From NCBI RefSeq assembly GCF_012847295.1, contig NZ_JABBDY010000003.1, positions 558,001-622,000 of the forward strand: a DNA stretch of 64,000 nt, read 5' to 3'. Origin of the DNA: Microbacterium sp. MF43. Its GTDB lineage: Bacteria; Actinomycetota; Actinomycetes; Actinomycetales; Microbacteriaceae. The translations under genes were made by a program, and so were the position numbers. Positions 17,289 to 26,208 of the stretch are shown in pieces; the first letter of the stretch is position 1; every line of letters starts with the position of its first letter. Below the pieces are notes generated by a model that was given only the letters and a program-made list of their open reading frames with translations, ran no database searches and was not told the origin of the DNA.

Positions 17289-18445
17289 CCGACCAGGCTA
17301 CCCACCCTGCGGACCGCCTCGGCGAGGACCTCGGGCGAACAGCCGAAGTTGATGCGCACGTGCCCCGCGCCCGCTGCGCCGAAGTACGGGCCGAGGTGGA
17401 AGGCGACCTTCGCGTCGCGGCGGATGCGCTCGGCGGGGTTGTCCCCCCACCCCAGCGCGGAGAGGTCGACCCAGGCGAGGAAGCCGGCATCGGGGATCCG
17501 GTATCGCGCGCCCGGGACGTGCTCGGCGAGCAGATCGGCCAGCAGCGCGCGGTTGACGTCGAGGGCTGCCAGCTGGGAGTCCAGCCACGGATCGCTCTCA
17601 GGAGAGAACGCCGCGACCGCGGCGATCGCACCGAAGAGTCCGGTGCGCCACTCGACCTCGTCGGGCAGCGACCGCACGACATTCGTCGTCACGTCGTCGG
17701 CCGTCACGATGAGCGCGCACTTGAGGCCGGCGAGGTTGAACGCCTTGCTGGCGCTCGCGACCGCGTACCCGACACGCGCCGCGGTGGGCGACGCGGCGAG
17801 GAAGGGCGTGAACGTGGCGTCACGGTGCGTGAGGGGAGCGTGGATCTCATCGCTGATCACGGTCGCGCCGTATCGGGCGGCGAGGTCCGCGAGGGCCGCG
17901 AGCGTCTGGCGGGAGTGGGCGGTGCCGGTGGGGTTGTGCGGGTTGCACAGCAGCACGGCGCGCGCGCCGCCCACGAGCGCGGCCTCGATCCCGAGAAGGT
18001 CGAGCTCCCACCCCGCCCCGGTGTCGACGAGCGGCACGAGCTCGACGACGGCACCGGCCTCGGGCACGACGTCGAAGAACGGCGGGTAGACCGGAGGCGT
18101 GACGACGACGCGGTCGCCCGGCTGTGTGACCCGACGCAGCAGCTCGACGATCGCCATCATCACGTCGCACGTGGTGCGAACACGGGCCGGATCGACCGCC
18201 CAGCCGAATCGCCGGTCGGCGAACCCGGCGTAGGCCGCCGCGATGCCCGGCTCGGGCGGCGTGTAGCCGGTGTCGCCGAGGGCGACCGCGCGGGTCAGCG
18301 CCTCGCGGATGGCCGGCGCCTGCGGGTAGTCCGTCTCGGCGACGAACAGCGGCAGGACATCATCGCCGTACTTGCGCCACTTCGTGCTCGAGCGCTGCCG
18401 GAGCAGCTCGAGCGGAAGGGCTTCCAACGGGGTGATGACGCGCAC
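17285..18445 (-). CDS. MalY/PatB-family PLP-dependent C-S lyase or aminotransferase
   Basis: A 386-residue fold-type I PLP enzyme. The N-terminal KWRKYGDDVLPLFVAETDYP matches the MalY/PatB (cystathionine beta-lyase) subgroup. PLP contacts are VLLCNPHNPTGTA and VISDEIHAPLTH, and the Schiff-base Lys is in SASKAFNLAGLKCA. The C-terminal Arg is in HVRINFG. Such enzymes split cystathionine or cysteine conjugates to pyruvate, ammonia and a thiol. The start is a GTG six bases after a TACTCT box. It is coupled to the following MFS gene. The exact substrate is unknown. Confidence 0.85.
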   Translation of the reverse strand: MRVITPLEALPLELLRQRSSTKWRKYGDDVLPLFVAETDYPQAPAIREALTRAVALGDTGYTPPEPGIAAAYAGFADRRFGWAVDPARVRTTCDVMMAIVELLRRVTQPGDRVVVTPPVYPPFFDVVPEAGAVVELVPLVDTGAGWELDLLGIEAALVGGARAVLLCNPHNPTGTAHSRQTLAALADLAARYGATVISDEIHAPLTHRDATFTPFLAASPTAARVGYAVASASKAFNLAGLKCALIVTADDVTTNVVRSLPDEVEWRTGLFGAIAAVAAFSPESDPWLDSQLAALDVNRALLADLLAEHVPGARYRIPDAGFLAWVDLSALGWGDNPAERIRRDAKVAFHLGPYFGAAGAGHVRINFGCSPEVLAEAVRRVGSLVG

Positions 18446-18451
18446 CCGTCG

Positions 18452-18457
18452 AGAGTA
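18452..18457 (-). promoter_or_regulatory. -10 box, leaderless layout (PLP enzyme)
   Basis: TACTCT on the minus strand, six bases (CGACGG), then the GTG at 18445. Confidence 0.6.
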
Positions 18458-18495
18458 ACGACGGAGACGGATGCCTCGCCCGGACGTGACCTTGT

Positions 18496-18537
18496 GTTGC
18501 GGGCATGCAGTTGCGGGCGGGCAGTTGCGGGCGGGCT
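18496..18537. repeat. three 14-bp tandem units in an intergenic gap
   Basis: GTTGCGGGCATGCA, GTTGCGGGCGGGCA and GTTGCGGGCGGGCT follow each other without spacers. They lie between the sufT stop and the PLP-enzyme promoter. Function unknown. Confidence 0.8.
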
Positions 18538-18553
18538 GTGGCAGGCGGGACCG

Positions 18554-18883
18554 TCAGATGGCGAAGCCGAGGGCGCGCATCATGTCTCGTCCGTCGTCGG
18601 TGATCCGCTCCGGGCCCCACGGCGGCATCCACACCCAGTTGATGCGGAACCGATCCACCACCTCGTCGAGCGCTTGCGCCGTCTGCTCCTCGAGGACGTC
18701 GGTGAGCGGACAGCCCGCCGACGTGAGGGTCATGTGGATGACCAGGGCGTCGTTCTCGTCATCCCACCCGAGGTCGTAGATGAGGCCGAGGTCGACGACG
18801 TTGATCCCCAGCTCGGGGTCCATGACGTCCTTGAGAGCCTCGGTGACCTCGTCGTACTTCTCGGGTGTGAGCGTTGCGGTCAT
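18554..18883 (-). CDS. sufT: metal-sulfur cluster assembly factor (MIP18/DUF59, SufT-like)
   Basis: A 109-residue DUF59/MIP18 protein. The core VMDPELGINVVDLGLIYDL, then MTLTSAGCPLTDVL with the conserved Cys, then VWMPPWGPERITDDGRDMM are all typical of SufT. It helps mature Fe-S proteins downstream of SufBCD. It is the last gene of the suf cluster. A TAGAAT box lies six bases before the ATG, so it may also be transcribed on its own as a leaderless mRNA from inside the sufC end. Confidence 0.9.
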   Translation of the reverse strand: MTATLTPEKYDEVTEALKDVMDPELGINVVDLGLIYDLGWDDENDALVIHMTLTSAGCPLTDVLEEQTAQALDEVVDRFRINWVWMPPWGPERITDDGRDMMRALGFAI

Positions 18884-18889
18884 GTAACG

Positions 18890-18895
18890 ATTCTA
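18890..18895 (-). promoter_or_regulatory. -10 box, leaderless layout (sufT)
   Basis: TAGAAT on the minus strand overlaps the sufC stop region. Six bases (CGTTAC) separate it from the ATG at 18883. It is the closest match to TATAAT among the leaderless boxes here. Confidence 0.65.
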
Positions 18896-19687
18896 GGCTT
18901 CGCTGGCGACGGCGGCGTCGGCGGGCTCTTCCTCGCCCGGAGGCAGGAAGCGGTCGTAGCCCTCGTCCTCGAGCCGGTCGGCGAGCTCAGGGCCGCCTTC
19001 CTCGACGATACGTCCGCCGATCATCACGTGCACGAAGTCGGGGTGGATGTAGCGGAGGATGCGCGTGTAGTGCGTGATCAGCAGCACACCGAGGTTCGTC
19101 TCCTCCTTGGCGCGGTTCACGCCCTCCGAGACGATCTTGAGCGCGTCGACGTCGAGACCCGAGTCGGTCTCGTCCAGCACGGCGATCTGCGGCTTGAGAA
19201 GCTCGAGCTGAAGGATCTCGTGGCGCTTCTTCTCACCGCCGGAGAAGCCCTCATTGACGTTGCGCTGGGCGAACTTCGGGTCCATCCGGAGGTTCTTCAT
19301 CGACGACTTGACGTCCTTGGTCCACGTGCGGATCGCGGGCGCCTCGCCGTCGATGGCCGTCTTCGCAGTGCGGAGGAAGTTCGTCACCGTGACGCCGGGG
19401 ATCTCGACGGGGTACTGCATCGCCAGGAAGAGACCGGCGCGGGCACGCTCGTCCACCGTCATCTCGAGCACGTCCTCGCCGTCCAGCGAGATGGACCCGC
19501 TCGTGACGGTGTACTTCGGGTGGCCGGCGATCGTGTAGGCGAGCGTCGACTTGCCGGAGCCGTTGGGCCCCATGATGGCGTGGGTCTCTCCGGTGCGGAT
19601 CGTGAGCGTCACGCCGTTGAGGATCGGCGTCGTCCCCTCATCGGTCTCGACCGTCACGTGCAGGTCTCGGATCTCGAGCTCAGACAT
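18893..19687 (-). CDS. sufC: Fe-S cluster assembly ATPase SufC
   Basis: A 264-residue ABC-type ATPase of the SufBCD scaffold. Walker A is GPNGSGKST, the SufC-specific signature is FSGGEKKRHEILQLELL, and Walker B is AVLDETDSGLDVDALK. These are all diagnostic of SufC rather than a transporter ATPase. It drives conformational change of SufB/SufD during cluster assembly. It lies 14 bp after the Rieske gene in the same operon. A C-terminal extension after LPPGEEEPAD is short and not conserved. Confidence 0.97.
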   Translation of the reverse strand: MSELEIRDLHVTVETDEGTTPILNGVTLTIRTGETHAIMGPNGSGKSTLAYTIAGHPKYTVTSGSISLDGEDVLEMTVDERARAGLFLAMQYPVEIPGVTVTNFLRTAKTAIDGEAPAIRTWTKDVKSSMKNLRMDPKFAQRNVNEGFSGGEKKRHEILQLELLKPQIAVLDETDSGLDVDALKIVSEGVNRAKEETNLGVLLITHYTRILRYIHPDFVHVMIGGRIVEEGGPELADRLEDEGYDRFLPPGEEEPADAAVASEA

Positions 19688-19701
19688 CTTCAGTACCTTC
19701 T

Positions 19702-20031
19702 TCAGTTCGCTTCGAGCTTGACGGCCGGGTCGATGAGCACGTCATCGCCGTCGATGGTGACCGCGAAGACCGGGACCGGCTCGTACGCGGGGAGGTTGAG
19801 GGGCTTGCCGGTGCGCAGCGAGAAGGCCGAGCCGTGCGCCCAGCACTCGAGCGTCTCGCCGTCGACGAAGCCCTCGGCCAGGGAGATGTCGCCGTGCGTG
19901 CACGTGTCGCCGATCGCATGCACCTCGCCGTTCGAGTCGAGGACGACGGCCATGGCGACGCCGTCGATCTCGAAGCGGCGGGCTTCGTCCTGCACGAGTT
20001 CACTGAGGGCGCACACGCGCTGTGCCGTCAT
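19702..20031 (-). CDS. Rieske-type ferredoxin inside the suf operon
   Basis: A 109-residue Rieske [2Fe-2S] protein. Ligands are CTHGD (C-x-H) and CWAHGS (C-x2-H). The fold matches the ferredoxin subunit of non-haem iron oxygenases. No oxygenase is near. The ATG overlaps the sufD stop (ATGA), so it is made together with SufD and SufC. It may serve as an electron carrier or cluster acceptor in Fe-S assembly (inference). Such an insert between sufD and sufC is seen in other actinobacteria. Confidence 0.92.
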   Translation of the reverse strand: MTAQRVCALSELVQDEARRFEIDGVAMAVVLDSNGEVHAIGDTCTHGDISLAEGFVDGETLECWAHGSAFSLRTGKPLNLPAYEPVPVFAVTIDGDDVLIDPAVKLEAN

Positions 20032-21218
20032 CGGGCGATCTCCTTGGCCAGTTCCTCCTCGATGGCCGCGAACAGCTCGGCTTCGAGGTCGGGGACGTTG
20101 ATCTTCTGCACGATCTCGGCGAGGAAGCCGAGCACGACCAGGCGGCGTGCCTCGTCCTCGCGGATGCCGCGAGCCTGCAGGTAGAAGAGCTGCTCGTCGT
20201 CGAACCGGCCGGTCGCGCTGGCGTGCCCGGCACCGCGGATGTCGCCCGTCTCGATCTCGAGGTTCGGGATCGACTCGGCGCGCGCGCCATCGGTCAGGAC
20301 CAGATTGCGGTTCGCCTCGTAGGAGTCGGTGCCGACGGCATCCGGTCCGATCAGCACATCGCCGATCCAGACGCTGCGCGCACCCTCGCCCTGCAGCGCT
20401 CCCTTGTAGAGCACGTCCCCCGTGGTCTCCGCGCCCTTGTGGTGCAGGTACACCTGGCTCTCGAGGTGCTGTCCCGCGTCGGCGTAGCTGAGACCGTAGA
20501 GCTCGCCGCGCGAGCCCGTGCCCGCGAGCTCGACGCTCGGGTTCACGCGAACCACGCCGCCCCCGAAGCTCACCACGATGTGGCGGAGCGTCGCGTCCTT
20601 CTCGACACGGGCCTGATGGGATGCCGCGTGGACGGCGTCATCGTCCCACTCCTGCACCGACACGACGGTGAGGTGCGCGCCATCGCGCACGATGATCTCG
20701 ATGTTCTGCGCGTGGTGCGCGGTGCCGGTGTGACGGAAGACGACGGTGGCGTGCGAGTTGGGAAGCGCCTCGATCACGACGTGGGCGTGCGCGAGCCCGC
20801 CCGTGCCGCGCAGGTTCACCAGCACGGGCTCGTCGAACTCCGCACCGGCGGGGATCCGCAGCAGCGGGGCCTCGTCCTCCTGCTTCCACGCGATGGCGCT
20901 CGGGAGGTCCTCCGGACGGAAGACCTCGCCGCGGGGAGCGGCATCGTGGCCGAGACGGTCCTGGACGAGGGCGGCAGGCGCGGTCACCTCGACCTCCATG
21001 ACGCCGTGTCGCCCGATCTCGTCGGAGAACAGCGGCTGCAGCAGGGCGACCGGCGTGTGCTTCCAGTTGACCTCGCGGCCCGACGGCGCCTCGAAGGCAG
21101 CCGGGTCGAAGGAGTGGAAGCGTTCGGAACGGGTCTGAACGGGAACGAACGCACCGGCGCCATCAGTGTGGCCCTTCGCGCCGGGAACGGTGGCGGGGGC
21201 CTCAGTAGCGGAGCTCAC
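20028..21218 (-). CDS. sufD: Fe-S cluster assembly protein SufD
   Basis: A 396-residue SufD. The C-terminal half carries the SufB/D beta-helix core, with YLHHKGAETTGDVLYKGAL, EANRNLVLTDGARAESIPNLEI and the ending FYLQARGIREDEARRLVVLGFL. Together with SufB and SufC it forms the cluster-building scaffold. The GTG start at 21218 shares a base with the sufB stop (TAGTG). Residues 1-45 are less conserved. Confidence 0.95.
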   Translation of the reverse strand: MSSATEAPATVPGAKGHTDGAGAFVPVQTRSERFHSFDPAAFEAPSGREVNWKHTPVALLQPLFSDEIGRHGVMEVEVTAPAALVQDRLGHDAAPRGEVFRPEDLPSAIAWKQEDEAPLLRIPAGAEFDEPVLVNLRGTGGLAHAHVVIEALPNSHATVVFRHTGTAHHAQNIEIIVRDGAHLTVVSVQEWDDDAVHAASHQARVEKDATLRHIVVSFGGGVVRVNPSVELAGTGSRGELYGLSYADAGQHLESQVYLHHKGAETTGDVLYKGALQGEGARSVWIGDVLIGPDAVGTDSYEANRNLVLTDGARAESIPNLEIETGDIRGAGHASATGRFDDEQLFYLQARGIREDEARRLVVLGFLAEIVQKINVPDLEAELFAAIEEELAKEIAR

Positions 21219-22636
21219 TAGCCGACGGATCCTTCCATGCCCATCTCGATGAGCTTGTTGAGTTCGAGCGCATACTCCATGGGAAGCTCTCGTGCGATCG
21301 GCTCGATGAAGCCGCGCACGATCATCGCCATCGCCTCGTCCTCGGGGAGGCCGCGGCTCATGAGATAGAACAGCTGCTCCTCGCTCACCTTGGAGACGGT
21401 GGCCTCGTGCCCCAGCTGCACGTCGTCGACGCGGATGTCGATCGCCGGATACGTGTCGGAGCGCGAGATGGTATCGACCAGCAGCGCATCGCATCGCACC
21501 GTGTTGGCGGAGTGGTGCGCATTGGCATCCACGCGGACCTCGCCGCGGTAGCCGGCACGACCGCCGCCGCGGGCGATCGACTTCGAGACGATCGACGACT
21601 GCGTGTAGGGGGCCATGTGGATCATCTTGGCGCCGGCGTCCTGGTGCTGCCCCGGGCCGGCGAAGGCGACCGAGAGCGTCTCGCCCTTGGCGTGCTCGCC
21701 CATGAGGAAGATCGACGGGTACTTCATCGTGACCTTCGAGCCGATGTTGCCGTCGATCCACTCCATGGTGGCGCCCTCGTGGGCGACGGCGCGCTTCGTG
21801 ACGAGGTTGTAGACGTTGTTCGACCAGTTCTGGATCGTCGTGTAGCGCACGCGTGCGTTCTTCTTGACGATGATCTCGACGACGGCCGAGTGCAGCGAGT
21901 CGCTCTTGTAGATCGGGGCCGTGCAGCCCTCGATGTAGTGGACGTAGGAACCCTCGTCGGCGATGATGAGCGTCCGCTCGAACTGGCCCATGTTCTCGGT
22001 GTTGATGCGGAAGTAGGCCTGGAGCGGAATCTCCACGTGCACACCCGGCGGCACGTAGACGAAGGATCCGCCCGACCAGACGGCGGTGTTGAGCGCGGCG
22101 AACTTGTTGTCGCCCGCGGGGATCACGGTGCCGAAGTACTCCTCGAAGAACTCCGGGTGCTCGCGGAGCGCCGTGTCGGTGTCCATGAAGATGACACCCT
22201 GCGCCTCGAGCTGCTCGTTGATCTGGTGGTAGACCACCTCGGACTCGTACTGCGCGGCGACGCCGGCGACGAGCCGCTGACGCTCGGCCTCGGGGATGCC
22301 GAGGCGTTCGTACGTGTTGCGGATCTCCTCGGGCAGCTCTTCCCACGTGCCGGCCTGCTTCTCGGTCGAGCGCACGAAGTACTTGATGTTGTCGAAATCG
22401 ATCTCGCTGAGATCGGCTCCCCAGGTCGGCATCGGCTTGCGGCCGAACAGCTGGTACCCCTTCAGACGGGTCTTCAGCATCCATTCGGGCTCGCTCTTGA
22501 GCGCCGAGATGCCGCGGACGACGCTCTCGTTGATCCCGCGCTGCGCGACGGCGCCGGCGGCGTCGGTGTCGTGCCACCCGAACTCGTAGACACCCAGGCC
22601 ATCCAGCTCAGGGCGGTCGATCAGCACATCAGACAT
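21218..22636 (-). CDS. sufB: Fe-S cluster assembly protein SufB
   Basis: A 472-residue SufB. Landmarks are [54 protein letters not shown] and the C-terminal [12 protein letters not shown] with the cluster-region Cys. It is the core of the SufBCD complex, on which Fe-S clusters are built. The ATG follows a GGAGGAG ribosome binding site. The operon order is sufB, sufD, Rieske, sufC, sufT. No sufS, sufU or sufR is present in the window. Confidence 0.97.
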   Translation of the reverse strand: MSDVLIDRPELDGLGVYEFGWHDTDAAGAVAQRGINESVVRGISALKSEPEWMLKTRLKGYQLFGRKPMPTWGADLSEIDFDNIKYFVRSTEKQAGTWEELPEEIRNTYERLGIPEAERQRLVAGVAAQYESEVVYHQINEQLEAQGVIFMDTDTALREHPEFFEEYFGTVIPAGDNKFAALNTAVWSGGSFVYVPPGVHVEIPLQAYFRINTENMGQFERTLIIADEGSYVHYIEGCTAPIYKSDSLHSAVVEIIVKKNARVRYTTIQNWSNNVYNLVTKRAVAHEGATMEWIDGNIGSKVTMKYPSIFLMGEHAKGETLSVAFAGPGQHQDAGAKMIHMAPYTQSSIVSKSIARGGGRAGYRGEVRVDANAHHSANTVRCDALLVDTISRSDTYPAIDIRVDDVQLGHEATVSKVSEEQLFYLMSRGLPEDEAMAMIVRGFIEPIARELPMEYALELNKLIEMGMEGSVG

Positions 22637-22757
22637 CGTCTCGTTCTCCTCCGGGCTCTGGCGGTGTCATCCGCCCCGGCATTCCGGCTCCCCCGGTGGA
22701 GTTACCGGAGGTGGATGCCGCTCGTGGGCCCACTCATTCGGCGCCGGCCGTCGCGCC

Positions 22758-22763
22758 TAGACT
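22758..22763 (+). promoter_or_regulatory. candidate -10 for ctaA
   Basis: TAGACT in the divergent sufB/ctaA gap. Transcription from about 22770 would give a leader of about 127 bases before the ctaA GTG. Confidence 0.35.
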
Positions 22764-22897
22764 GTCAGTGGTGCGCAGCGCGCGAACCCAGGGGTTCTGC
22801 ACGCGCAACCGACTCTTCGATTCTACAGGGTCCGCCTCGACCAGGTTCGTCACGCGACGATCCGGGCGATGGCGGGCCGATTACCAGGAGGCGAAAC

Positions 22898-24004
22898 GTG
22901 TCCTCTCCGTCGCGTCCCGGCCGATGGCTCCTGCTGCTGGCGTGGCTGTCGTTCGCCGCGGAAGTCGTCATCATCGGCACCGGCGGCGCCGTGCGGCTGA
23001 CCGGGTCGGGACTGGGGTGCTCGGAATGGCCGCTCTGCACGCCCGAGTCGCTCTTCCCCACCGAAGAGCTCGGGATCCACGGTGTGATCGAGTTCGGCAA
23101 CCGCACGCTGACCGGCGTCGTCGGCGTGCTCGCGCTGGCGGTACTCGCCCTGACTCTGCTTCATGTCGGCGCCCGCCGTGAACTGCGCCGGACCGCGTGG
23201 TTCGCCGCAGGCGGCATCGCCGGCGGTGCCGTCGCCTACCTGATCGCCGACGCGCTGGGCGCGCCGGGATTCGTCGCATTCGCCGCGGTCGCGCTGCTCT
23301 CCGTCATCGCCGCCGCAGTGGCGGCCCTGCGCACCATCGTCGACCGCCGCGATCTGGTCCTGCTGGCGTTCGTCGTCGTCGGCGGGGTGGTCGCCCAGGC
23401 GCTCGTCGGGGGCATCACCGTTCTGACAGGGCTCAATCCCTTCATCGTCGGCTTCCACTACGTCTCGTCCGTCGTGCTCGTGATGGTCACGTCGGCGTAT
23501 CTCGTGCGAGCGTACGAACGTCCCGGTCCGCGCGAGTGGGCGGTGCCGGCCTGGTTCGCGACGCTCACCTACGCCACCGCCGCCGCTCTCGCGCTGACCC
23601 TCGCGTTCGGCGTGCTGACAACGGCGAACGGCCCGCACTCCGGCGACGCGGACGTCATCCGCACCGGCTTCGATGCGTCCGTCCTGGCGCACGTGCACGC
23701 CATCCCGGGCTATGTCCTCGCCGCCCTGCTCGCGGTTCTCGTCGGCGCGGGCGCGATCCTCCGGCTTCCGACGCTGCGGTGGTCGCTGGCGCTCCTGGTC
23801 ACGGTGGTCGTCCAGGTCGCCGTCGGCGTGTACCAGGCGCGCGAGGCGCTCCCGCCTCTCGCGGTGGGCATCCACATGGTGCTCGCTGCCCTCACAGCGG
23901 CGGCGATGACGGTGGTGGTGCTGCGTCTCAAGCGGCCCGGCTCGCCCGCGCCCGAGCCCGAGGTGCGCTCGGGACTCGGCGCGACGGCGGTCGCCGCAGG
24001 CTGA
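22898..24004 (+). CDS. ctaA: haem A synthase (COX15/CtaA)
   Basis: A 368-residue, eight-helix membrane enzyme that oxidises haem O to haem A for cytochrome aa3 oxidase. Conserved pieces are GGAVRLTGSGLGCSEWPLC (with the two-Cys loop), HGVIEFGNRTLTG with haem-ligand His, and GFHYVSS, HVHAIPGYVL and VGIHMVLAALT with the other His ligands. A near-perfect AGGAGG lies eight bases before the GTG at 22898, which settles the start. It works with CtaB, encoded 2.2 kb away on the other strand. Confidence 0.95.
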   Translation: MSSPSRPGRWLLLLAWLSFAAEVVIIGTGGAVRLTGSGLGCSEWPLCTPESLFPTEELGIHGVIEFGNRTLTGVVGVLALAVLALTLLHVGARRELRRTAWFAAGGIAGGAVAYLIADALGAPGFVAFAAVALLSVIAAAVAALRTIVDRRDLVLLAFVVVGGVVAQALVGGITVLTGLNPFIVGFHYVSSVVLVMVTSAYLVRAYERPGPREWAVPAWFATLTYATAAALALTLAFGVLTTANGPHSGDADVIRTGFDASVLAHVHAIPGYVLAALLAVLVGAGAILRLPTLRWSLALLVTVVVQVAVGVYQAREALPPLAVGIHMVLAALTAAAMTVVVLRLKRPGSPAPEPEVRSGLGATAVAAG

Positions 24005-24156
24005 CGATCCCGCAGCGGAAGACACGGCGGGATGTCGAATCCCCCACGGACGCGTTCATAGGGTTTTCATCGGAAGCACCGAGGTTCTGTTCAAACGAGT
24101 GGGAGAGGCTGTCGGATGCCGCGGCCGACCGTGTCGCGCGTCTGGAGTTGAACACC

Positions 24157-24552
24157 ATGCCTACCCGTCCCCCTCTGGTCCGCAGCATCCCGTTCTGGGC
24201 TCTTGTGGCCGCTTCGCTGGCGACCGCCGGCGCGGGCGCTCTTCTGCTCGTCGACAAGCTCGGCGTCATGACGACCACCCTCACCGATGGCACCGCGACC
24301 GGAGTGGAGGTGTACGTGGGACAGTCGATCGCTGGACTCGGCGCCACGCTGATCGGCGTCGGCATCGTCGGCATCCTGATCTCCCTCGCGATCGCTGCCC
24401 TGTCGACGCTGCGACCTCATGCGCCGATCGAGATCGTCGAGCCGATCGACTGGGCGTCCGATGACGCCGCGGACGAGGCCGGCCCGGCGAAGAACGACGC
24501 TTCGCTCGAGGCTCCGCTCGCCGAGCAGGCGGGGCCCGGCCCGGCCCGCTGA
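24157..24552 (+). CDS. small two-helix membrane protein of unknown function
   Basis: A 131-residue protein with two hydrophobic segments (SIPFWALVAASLATAGAGAL at about 10-30 and SIAGLGATLIGVGIVGILIS at about 55-80). An acidic, Ala-rich cytosolic tail follows. A conserved-looking loop, LTDGTATGVEVYVGQ, sits between the helices. I do not recognise a functional family. The ATG at 24157 follows GGAG at about ten bases. It lies between ctaA and an antiporter gene but has no clear link to either. Confidence 0.65.
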   Translation: MPTRPPLVRSIPFWALVAASLATAGAGALLLVDKLGVMTTTLTDGTATGVEVYVGQSIAGLGATLIGVGIVGILISLAIAALSTLRPHAPIEIVEPIDWASDDAADEAGPAKNDASLEAPLAEQAGPGPAR

Positions 24553-24618
24553 GCCCTCGCGTGACGGGGCGCGTTCGCTGGATGGATCAGCGGACGCGCC
24601 CCGTCGCCGTTCCTGCCC

Positions 24619-24624
24619 GATACT
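24619..24624 (+). promoter_or_regulatory. -10 box, leaderless layout (antiporter)
   Basis: GATACT, six bases (GAGGGC), then the GTG at 24631. First position deviates from TANNNT. Confidence 0.45.
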
Positions 24625-24630
24625 GAGGGC

Positions 24631-26205
24631 GTGGACCCCGTCGAATCGATCACCTGGATCGTCCTCTTCGTCCTGACGACCGTCACCGTGACCGGGCTGG
24701 TCGGCCGCATCGGGTGGTCTGCGCCGGTCGCGCTGGTCGCCGTCGGCGGGATCGTCTCTTACATCCCCGGCGTCCCGCAGGTGACGGTCGAACCGGACCT
24801 CATCCTCTATGGCATCCTTCCGCCACTGCTGTTCGCGGCCGCCATCCGCACCTCGGTGATCGACGTGCGCGCGAGGAACGACAGCATCCTGCTGCTCTCG
24901 GTCGGCCTCGTCGCCTTCACCGTCATCACGGTCGGGTTCGCGACCTATCTGCTGGTTCCGGCGATCACCCTCGCCGCCGCATTCGCGTTCGCATCCGTCG
25001 TCGCTCCCACCGACGCCATCGCCGTCACCGCGATCGCCGGCCGGCTCGGCTTGCCGCGACGCGTCGTGACGATCCTCGAGGGCGAGAGCCTGCTCAACGA
25101 TGCCACCGCGCTCGTCGCGCTCAACGCCTCGATCGCAGCGATCGTGAGCGTCGTCACGCCGGCCGACGTCGCGATCGACTTCGTGATCGCCGTCGTCGCG
25201 GGCCTGGCCATCGGGCTCGGCGTCGGATGGATCGTCTCGCTCGTCCGCGCGCAGCTGAACTCCCCCGTCCTGGACACGAGCCTCATCCTCATCACTCCGT
25301 TCGCGGCGTTCCTGCTCGCCGAGGTCGTGCACGCGTCGGGAGTGCTCGCCGTCGTGATCGCGGGGCTGTACCTCGGCTTCCGCGCCCCGTCGGTGGCATC
25401 GGCGGAGGCCCGCGTGGCCGAGCGCGTCAACTGGAAGACGATCCAGTTCCTGCTCGAGAACGCGGTGTTCCTGTTCATCGGCCTCAATCTGCGGGGCATC
25501 CTGGAGGGTGCCATCGCCACCGGGCCCGGGGTGTGGCAGACAGCGCTCATCTGCGCCGGCATCCTGCTCGCCCTCGTGGCGTCGCGATTCGCCTGGGTGA
25601 TGGGGACGACGCTGCTCTACCGCAAGGGTCCGCGCCGCCTGCGCGAGCGCAGCTGGGCGTGGGGAAACGGCGTCGCCGTCGCCTCGGCGGGTGTCCGCGG
25701 CGTCGTGACTCTCGCGGCCGTCTTCCTGCTGCCGCCGGAGACGCCGGGGCGCGAGTATCTGCAGTTCCTCGCGTTCGTGGTCGTCGTCGCCAGCCTCGTC
25801 GGCGGCCTCGCCCTGCCCTGGATCGTCCGGCGCCTCCACCTGCCGCGCCCGAGCTTCACCCAGGAGCTGACCGAGCGCCGGCTGCTCATGGCCGAGGCCC
25901 GTCAGGCCGGGATCGCGCGCCTCGAGAAGGAGGCCGGACCGCAGGACGAGACGAGGATCGTCGAGTTGCTGCGGACCGATGCGGGATTCCTCGGCGAGAC
26001 GCTCGACCTCTACGGACCGGATGCCTCGATCCCGCAGCTCGAGTCCAAGCTGCGGCTCCGACGTGCCATGCTCGAGGCCGAACGCGCGGCGGTGCTGCAG
26101 GCCCGCCGCGAGGGCAGGTACCCGGAACCGGCGATCATGGCCGCCCTTCAGGCGATCGATGCCGAGGAGACCGCGCTCAAGGCGCAGTACCCCAAGTCTG
26201 AGTGA
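24631..26205 (+). CDS. CPA1-family Na+/H+ antiporter
   Basis: A 524-residue membrane protein with about 12 helices in the first 410 residues, then a charged cytosolic C-terminal tail of about 110 residues. The ion-binding Asp lies in VAPTDAIAV and the partner motif is LEGESLLNDATALVAL, both diagnostic of NhaP/NHE (CPA1) antiporters. GVRGVVTLAA is the Arg helix. It exchanges cytoplasmic Na+ (or K+) for H+. It converges with ctaB, with only 3 bp between stop codons. Confidence 0.92.
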   Translation: MDPVESITWIVLFVLTTVTVTGLVGRIGWSAPVALVAVGGIVSYIPGVPQVTVEPDLILYGILPPLLFAAAIRTSVIDVRARNDSILLLSVGLVAFTVITVGFATYLLVPAITLAAAFAFASVVAPTDAIAVTAIAGRLGLPRRVVTILEGESLLNDATALVALNASIAAIVSVVTPADVAIDFVIAVVAGLAIGLGVGWIVSLVRAQLNSPVLDTSLILITPFAAFLLAEVVHASGVLAVVIAGLYLGFRAPSVASAEARVAERVNWKTIQFLLENAVFLFIGLNLRGILEGAIATGPGVWQTALICAGILLALVASRFAWVMGTTLLYRKGPRRLRERSWAWGNGVAVASAGVRGVVTLAAVFLLPPETPGREYLQFLAFVVVVASLVGGLALPWIVRRLHLPRPSFTQELTERRLLMAEARQAGIARLEKEAGPQDETRIVELLRTDAGFLGETLDLYGPDASIPQLESKLRLRRAMLEAERAAVLQARREGRYPEPAIMAALQAIDAEETALKAQYPKSE

Positions 26206-26208
26206 GGG

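Noticed and set aside
22771-22897. Small leaderless upstream frame before ctaA
   Set aside because: A GTG lies seven bases after TAGACT, but the frame runs far into ctaA and its translation looks random. Kept only as a possible promoter for ctaA.
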